NCBI GenBank assembly: GCA_934481355.1
Contig: CAKSPH010000010.1
Coordinates: 10,229-74,228, forward strand
Reading direction: 5' to 3'
Length of the DNA stretch: 64,000 nucleotides
Source: an uncultured Oscillospiraceae bacterium
GTDB lineage: Bacteria > Bacillota > Clostridia > Oscillospirales > Ruminococcaceae
Positions 59,379 through 64,000 of the stretch are shown piece after piece. The position numbers and the translations under genes were made by a program. Position 1 is the first letter of the stretch. Each line of letters opens with the position of its first letter. The notes under the pieces were generated by a model that did no database searches, was not told where the DNA came from, and saw nothing but the letters and a program-made list of their open reading frames with translations.

Positions 59379-62361
59379 TGTTTTCAATACCTCTCATAAA
59401 TGCAGTATAGAACGGCTGATAAAGCGCAGAAGCAATCGCGCCATGCCGCTCGTCGTTTATTAGATCATGCAAATAATCTGCTATTTCCTTCAGGCAGTCG
59501 TAGCCATTGAAATTGTTCTCAGAGGCGCGGAATGAGCCGTCAGCAAAATATATCCTCGGTGGCTCCCTGTTCGGATCAGTTATTCTCGCAAGCCTGCCAA
59601 ATACCTGAAGTATCATTACAAAAATTCCAGACGTAACATCAGTTCTGAGTTCATCAGACAGCTCGCTTAGCCCGAATGTCTTCCTTTCAAGCAGGTTCCA
59701 CTTTATCGCAGCTGTTTTTCTAATATCATAATCCTTTTTAAACTCACTTTCATATACTCTGTGCGAGAACTCTGCGTCTATCATGCCGTTCAGTTTTGCA
59801 CATTTCTGCGATATATCGTCCGGATTGCTGAGCGGCCTGACCAACAAGAACAAACTGCTGAAAGTAGAATGTCCACCCTCGTCTACAATGTTATAACCAC
59901 GCTCTATCGCCTTGGCAGGAGCTATCAGGACATTTGCACCGTATTTAGAGAAATCCGGGAGCATGCCTCGCGGAATACAAATGTCGGATTTTTCTGACAT
60001 TTCTCTCACCATTCGCACTGTCCGGTAATGCAGCTTATATTCTTCCAAGCACATGTCAAGACATTTCTGGGCATACTCTGCTTCATCGTAACTGTTTACA
60101 ACAATAAGAATGCACCCATCACGTTCAAGCTCTGCTCGGATAGTATCCATCGACTTGGATATAACCGCTGCAAGATGTTTCCTTCTTGAATCCGAGTCGC
60201 TTCCAGACACTCTGTCAGTAATACCCAGTTCCCGGACTTCGGATCGACTCAAAAAATCCGTTTTCCATTTTTCGCTTTTCAGGATGTACTTCACAGGAGC
60301 ATTCACATGATATTCAAGGCAGCCCTCGGCCCAACTTGAACCAGAAAGCAGCAGCACATTCGGACCAAGCGGTCTGCCGTCATCAGATACGGACAACCAT
60401 GGTAGCGAAGTGAGCAAAGCCCTGCCATATGCAAACTGGCGATACAATACCAGTCCACACTTCTTATCATATTTCATGCCGAACAGATTTCCCATCACCG
60501 ATGCCGGAAGCAGCTTTTTCTGCTGAGTAAACCTTCCGGACAAGAAATTGTACAGTTCCTTGTCGCTGTTTTCAGAAGCATAAACTGAATGCTGCTCGTC
60601 CACCTCTCGGATATAGCTGTCGAAACCCGCAACTACCAGGTATAATTTGATGTGGGATAGCATTTCACGGCTATAATTCTTGTAATCCAACTCGTCCAGA
60701 ACCGCTCGCAGCCTTCTTTCAAAATCATTATCTCTTAGTGAACTGCAAGCCATTGAAAACAAGTCAGAATATTCTGACAATACTGGCTTGTACATTGCTT
60801 CTTCGAGAACTTTCAAAACGTTTTCTGGAAGCCCGTCAAGCCTGAGCTGTTCAAACAATGTCCCGGAGGAAAAAGTGTGCTGTAGGATTTTCGACCAGCT
60901 GCCAGTTTCAGATGTTACCGCTTTCTGAACCACATCAGATATTACCGGTGAGCGATAAAGCAGCTCCATGAAATAGGAACCGTTTATATCGTTCAGCCGC
61001 TGTTCACTGCTCTTTTTCATATCGTGGCTGCATTCCTCGCTGCTTTCCTGAATGAATCTGCTGAATTCAGTTTCGGGAATGAACAGCTTGTCCAGAACAC
61101 TCTGAACTCTGTCGCATTCATCGAAAACAACAAGATCCGATTGCTCAATAACATACTCTAAAAACAGGCGCTTATCGGTTCCGACCTTCGCGCATGCAAG
61201 TCCCTGTGCAGTAGTAACCACGACCGAAGCAGTAAGCGCTTCCCGCTGCATTCTTGTTACAGGGCACACATTGAAAAATGGACAAGTATAAACTGTATCA
61301 CCTTTTTTCAAAGAATAACACGGTTCATCGCCGTATATAGCAGCCGGCTCTCTATCATTCGACAATCCCTCAATAAAGCAGGCACCACACAGATATCCGG
61401 AATAATAATCATCTGCGTACAAAGCCCCTTTTTCGGTAACCCTAGACAGATATGACATGCGTTCACTCCTGCCTACCAGTGGAGTAGCTGAAACTCCCAG
61501 TTTACTGAAATACCCGCTGAACCGCAGTGCTTCATCGGCAGTGTCAACTACCAAAATGATACGCTTTTTCTGCTTGGCAAGATGATATGTCAGCGCCTTT
61601 ATCAGCGTAGATTTACCTGAGCCGACCATTCTAACAATGTTTGTAGTACGGCATATTTCCAGTTTATCAATTGAACATAGATTGTTACCTTCTGCTTTTA
61701 ACAAACCATTTTTCGATAGAACATCGTAGCATATATCACCACTGCATTTGACATTCATTTCTTTTGCAGAATCAAGGAGTTCCTTTACTGATACCGAAAC
61801 AGCATCACGCTCTGATTTTGGAGATAACTTTCTGTCATTTGATGTACTGACAGATTCAATAGACACGGTTTTCTCCGCAACAGTTCCGGTCGTCCTTTTT
61901 ACAATATATTTATATGATCCATTGTTCGCAAAGCGAATTTTTGACACTTTAGCTGTAGTCATTATCTCGCTGATATATGCCTCAGTCCTGGTAGGAGCCG
62001 GAATGGATCTTGTATTCCGTTTCAGAATAAATCTGTCATTATATTCTTCAACAATATATAATTTCACATTGTCATACTGACCATCTCTATATTCTGTAAG
62101 TGTTTCTTCCCAGTATTTCTTTGAGGAACATTTCAGAAGCCGCTTATGGGCTTTTTGCAGTACCACTACAGCGCACAGATCAGCAATCCGCCCCACGACC
62201 GAATAATCACAAAGAAGCAGATAAGCCTTAAACGGATCAGCATGGGGAGCATATTGTTCCAGAAGCATTAGAACCATTTCGGTTTCCGTTAGCTTCTGCG
62301 CCGCTTTTCTGTCATGCATTACTGCTGTAAGCGTAGCCAAAACAGTATTGTATTCAGGCAT
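59308..62361 (-). CDS. DinG-type helicase of the pPIWI-RE system
   Basis: 1017 residues from ATG 62361 behind GGAGGGAGAATCTG (TGATG junction with the upstream gene). Walker A VGSGKSTLIKALTYH (~260), DExD-like VVFDECDRV (~410), C-terminal VFVMILQVFGRLARITD with the QxxGRxxR motif. Cysteines in YLCGACFIEG and TCPFFNVCPV suggest an iron-sulfur cluster as in XPD/DinG helicases. A ~230-residue N-terminal extension is specific to this family. It should unwind target or guide duplexes for the PIWI and nuclease partners. Confidence 0.85.
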   Translation of the reverse strand: MPEYNTVLATLTAVMHDRKAAQKLTETEMVLMLLEQYAPHADPFKAYLLLCDYSVVGRIADLCAVVVLQKAHKRLLKCSSKKYWEETLTEYRDGQYDNVKLYIVEEYNDRFILKRNTRSIPAPTRTEAYISEIMTTAKVSKIRFANNGSYKYIVKRTTGTVAEKTVSIESVSTSNDRKLSPKSERDAVSVSVKELLDSAKEMNVKCSGDICYDVLSKNGLLKAEGNNLCSIDKLEICRTTNIVRMVGSGKSTLIKALTYHLAKQKKRIILVVDTADEALRFSGYFSKLGVSATPLVGRSERMSYLSRVTEKGALYADDYYSGYLCGACFIEGLSNDREPAAIYGDEPCYSLKKGDTVYTCPFFNVCPVTRMQREALTASVVVTTAQGLACAKVGTDKRLFLEYVIEQSDLVVFDECDRVQSVLDKLFIPETEFSRFIQESSEECSHDMKKSSEQRLNDINGSYFMELLYRSPVISDVVQKAVTSETGSWSKILQHTFSSGTLFEQLRLDGLPENVLKVLEEAMYKPVLSEYSDLFSMACSSLRDNDFERRLRAVLDELDYKNYSREMLSHIKLYLVVAGFDSYIREVDEQHSVYASENSDKELYNFLSGRFTQQKKLLPASVMGNLFGMKYDKKCGLVLYRQFAYGRALLTSLPWLSVSDDGRPLGPNVLLLSGSSWAEGCLEYHVNAPVKYILKSEKWKTDFLSRSEVRELGITDRVSGSDSDSRRKHLAAVISKSMDTIRAELERDGCILIVVNSYDEAEYAQKCLDMCLEEYKLHYRTVRMVREMSEKSDICIPRGMLPDFSKYGANVLIAPAKAIERGYNIVDEGGHSTFSSLFLLVRPLSNPDDISQKCAKLNGMIDAEFSHRVYESEFKKDYDIRKTAAIKWNLLERKTFGLSELSDELRTDVTSGIFVMILQVFGRLARITDPNREPPRIYFADGSFRASENNFNGYDCLKEIADYLHDLINDERHGAIASALYQPFYTAFMRGIENNEKNENKNSDYSDGIYSEDECYC

Positions 62362-63446
62362 CAGATTCTCCCTCCTTTCAGAATAGTCATCAGTTGTTTC
62401 ACAGTAATGCATTTGATACTGCATCCGGCTCCTGCAATGGAACAGAAGCCATTCCGTATTTTTTCATACTCGTCAGGAACAACATAATATGATTCTAAAC
62501 AGCCCGTATTTCTGAAAGCAAAGTCAGCTTCTATCTGTTTCTTGAGCAACCACGGATTGTGATGAGTCTTTGCATCGACCGCAATAGTTCTCCCGGCTCC
62601 TGATATTCTGATGTCATACTTGTCCTTTTCCGGATAAAGCACTGTAGCGTACCCAAGTTTTTCAGCATTGTCCCGTATCTGAAGCTCCAATTTTCCTGGA
62701 ATCGCCATATAGCGCATTACTCCTCGCCGAAGACGGCATATTCCGGCTGGCAGGATATCTCTAACGGGAATATCAGCTTCAGATAACGGCGTCTGGGTAC
62801 ATGATCTGTTACAACATGATGCCTGTAATCCGACAAAAGTCATTGTCCAGCCGCAGTGTGGGCAGCGATAGGTCTGCCTATTCACCTTTTCATACGAAAA
62901 ATCAAGGATATCACCAATAGCCTGAGTATCCGGATATTTAAGCCTGAATTCACGCAGTGCCGAATCATCACATACTGGATTTGTTACAATAAATTCACGA
63001 ACCTCCGAATACAGCTCCGGTGTCAATGAAACCATCTTCTTAAATACGTTTTTCTGCTCCTCGCCATAAGCCAAATCATCTTCTGACACATCGAGAAGTT
63101 CAATACAGTCGTCAGTAAGTTCAAAACGAGCGTTATCAGACAGTACAATAAACTCTCCAAGCATATAATACTCACTCTGACAGATCAACTGCTGGAATTC
63201 ATTATCCCAGTTTTTGAACCATTCTTTTAACGGCTTGCTGGCATATTGAATTATGAACATTGTTTCGTGAAAGTTGATACTCTTACCAGAATATTGTGCA
63301 GCAAGCACTGCCAATCTGCTGATGCCAGCCCGCAACTTACTACTGAATCTGAATTCTTCAGTTGTTCCTATCCGCTCCCTTTCGCATATTCCAGCAGCAA
63401 GGAACCGAATTGTTTCTTCAAAGAAAAACAAATCGTTGTTTGGCAT
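62361..63446 (-). CDS. REase-fold nuclease of the pPIWI-RE system
   Basis: 361 residues from ATG behind TATGGAGGTATTAT. Helical N-terminal region, a Cys4 zinc finger YRCPHCGWTM...SCCNRSCTQ (~200-220), and a C-terminal restriction-endonuclease fold with the pair D (DKYDIRIS) and DAK (IAVDAKTHHNPW), a PD-(D/E)xK site. The associated nuclease gene first in a three-gene pPIWI-RE operon matches the published family layout. Likely cuts invading DNA. Confidence 0.8.
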   Translation of the reverse strand: MPNNDLFFFEETIRFLAAGICERERIGTTEEFRFSSKLRAGISRLAVLAAQYSGKSINFHETMFIIQYASKPLKEWFKNWDNEFQQLICQSEYYMLGEFIVLSDNARFELTDDCIELLDVSEDDLAYGEEQKNVFKKMVSLTPELYSEVREFIVTNPVCDDSALREFRLKYPDTQAIGDILDFSYEKVNRQTYRCPHCGWTMTFVGLQASCCNRSCTQTPLSEADIPVRDILPAGICRLRRGVMRYMAIPGKLELQIRDNAEKLGYATVLYPEKDKYDIRISGAGRTIAVDAKTHHNPWLLKKQIEADFAFRNTGCLESYYVVPDEYEKIRNGFCSIAGAGCSIKCITVKQLMTILKGGRI

Positions 63447-63466
63447 ATAATACCTCCATAATAAAA

Positions 63467-63494
63467 ATGCGTTCTCCCGAAAAAGAGAACGCAT
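63467..63494 (-). promoter_or_regulatory. Attenuator-like hairpin in the operon leader
   Basis: A perfect 10-bp stem (ATGCGTTCTC / GAGAACGCAT) with an 8-nt loop. On the minus strand it is followed by ATTTTTATTA, then TATGGAGGTATTAT and the first ATG. It has the form of an intrinsic terminator inside the 5' leader. Confidence 0.7.
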
Positions 63495-63564
63495 AATAAG
63501 CGAACGAACAGATAAAAAGAATTTATTTCATCTGTAAGTGTTTTATTTTTTCGAGTACAATAAT

Positions 63565-63593
63565 ATATTAACACAAAGCAAGTGATTTGTCAA
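63565..63593 (-). promoter_or_regulatory. Promoter of the pPIWI-RE operon
   Basis: Minus strand TTGACA (63593-63588), 17-bp spacer, TAATAT (63570-63565). Gives a ~110-nt leader that contains the hairpin at 63467-63494. Confidence 0.75.
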
Positions 63594-63721
63594 TAGGTAA
63601 AACTCAATTGTTTACCATATTCTTAACAGTCAACCATTACCAAAAACCATTTACTATATACTTCTAATGTATCATGCTTTCTGATATTGTCAATATAGCT
63701 TTACACATTTCACTCAAAAAT

Positions 63722-64000
63722 TTATTCCATTGCGGCCGCCGATTTGCCCGTCTTATCCGAGTAATATCTGCGGCGCTTCTCTGCCGTAGGCATTCCGCCT
63801 ATCGACGAGCATATCCGGCGGTTATTCCAATAGCTCATGTAGTAGCGCCAGATCATTGTTTTCAGCTGCTCTGTCGTGTAATCCGTACTTCTTCTGCCGC
63901 GGCTGTAAAACAGTTCATTCTTCATTCGCGCCCACATACTTTCGCAGCGGGCATTGTCATGACATCTGCCTCCGGCGCTGTGCATGCTCTGCTTTACTCC
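63722..64000 (-). mobile_element. IS3-family transposase (OrfB) 3' end, cut by the window
   Basis: The frame runs off the edge. SAGGRCHDNARCESMWARMK holds the last Glu of the DDE site, followed by YYMSYWNNRRICSSIGGMPT and YYSDKTG. This is the C-terminal end of an IS3/IS150-like rve integrase. No terminal repeat was identified in the ~90 bp between its stop and the defence operon's upstream region. Confidence 0.85.

Noticed and set aside
59308..62361. Host DinG or XPD repair helicase
   Set aside because: The long specific N-terminal extension and tight coupling to a REase and a PIWI-like protein point to the defence system instead.

Overview
The window looks like a chromosomal piece of a Gram-positive anaerobe of the Clostridia, most likely Ruminococcus or a close Oscillospiraceae relative. 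The grounds are its strong Shine-Dalgarno sites, TTGACA-17-TATAAT promoters, a SigK-like sporulation sigma fragment, a GH5 cellulase lipoprotein, an ECF vitamin transporter subunit and a typical Firmicutes siphophage. Genus is an inference from gene content, not from a marker gene.

Layout. (1) 0-5.4 kb, host: WYL regulator, zinc-ribbon protein, XRE regulator, SHOCT protein, a 21-residue membrane peptide, an ECF transporter S subunit and a signal-peptidase-like membrane protein. (2) 5428-5503: tRNA-Thr(CGT) with a perfect promoter. (3) 5454-39693: a complete-looking 34.2 kb prophage integrated in the 3' half of that tRNA and bounded by a 63-bp exact direct repeat. From right to left it holds the integrase, ImmA/IrrE protease and CI-like repressor on +. 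A divergent leftward programme on - then runs early genes, recombination/replication (SbcC-like ATPase, RecT, MBL hydrolase, RAMP-like protein, SSB, initiator, RusA), a late regulator, terminase, portal, MuF, scaffold/capsid, connectors, tail and lysis. (4) 39.7-49.2 kb, host: LacI regulator, RodA, galactokinase, HflX, NadB-NadC, and a 5'-truncated FtsX permease. (5) 49.2-56.7 kb, a decayed zone: a rhaA/rhaD scar, a GH5 cellulase, AraC regulator and PfkB kinase, then an internally deleted SNF2 helicase, an orphan Fic N-domain, an antitoxin remnant and the 3' half of a sigK-like gene. (6) 56.9-63.6 kb: a three-gene operon, REase-fold nuclease, DinG-type helicase and pPIWI-RE protein, with its own promoter and an attenuator-like hairpin. 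(7) 63.7 kb to the edge: the end of an IS3-family transposase.

How the parts work together. The prophage switch uses ACGACA/TGTCGT operators lying inside both divergent promoters, and the metalloprotease next to the repressor fits the ImmR/ImmA induction scheme. The late operon starts at an extended -10 promoter and meets a terminator at once, so late expression probably needs antitermination or activation. At least one moron (88-residue membrane protein) has its own promoter and terminator.

The most notable item is the pPIWI-RE operon at the right end, a predicted anti-invader system with little experimental coverage. It lies next to a sigK fragment that begins where skin elements classically split sigK. 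Other items worth following are an H-type pseudoknot RNA candidate at 18.1-18.2 kb, a sigma-A-like promoter inside the MuF gene just before an ADP-ribosyltransferase-like C-terminal domain, and a 450-bp imperfect repeat array upstream of ssb.
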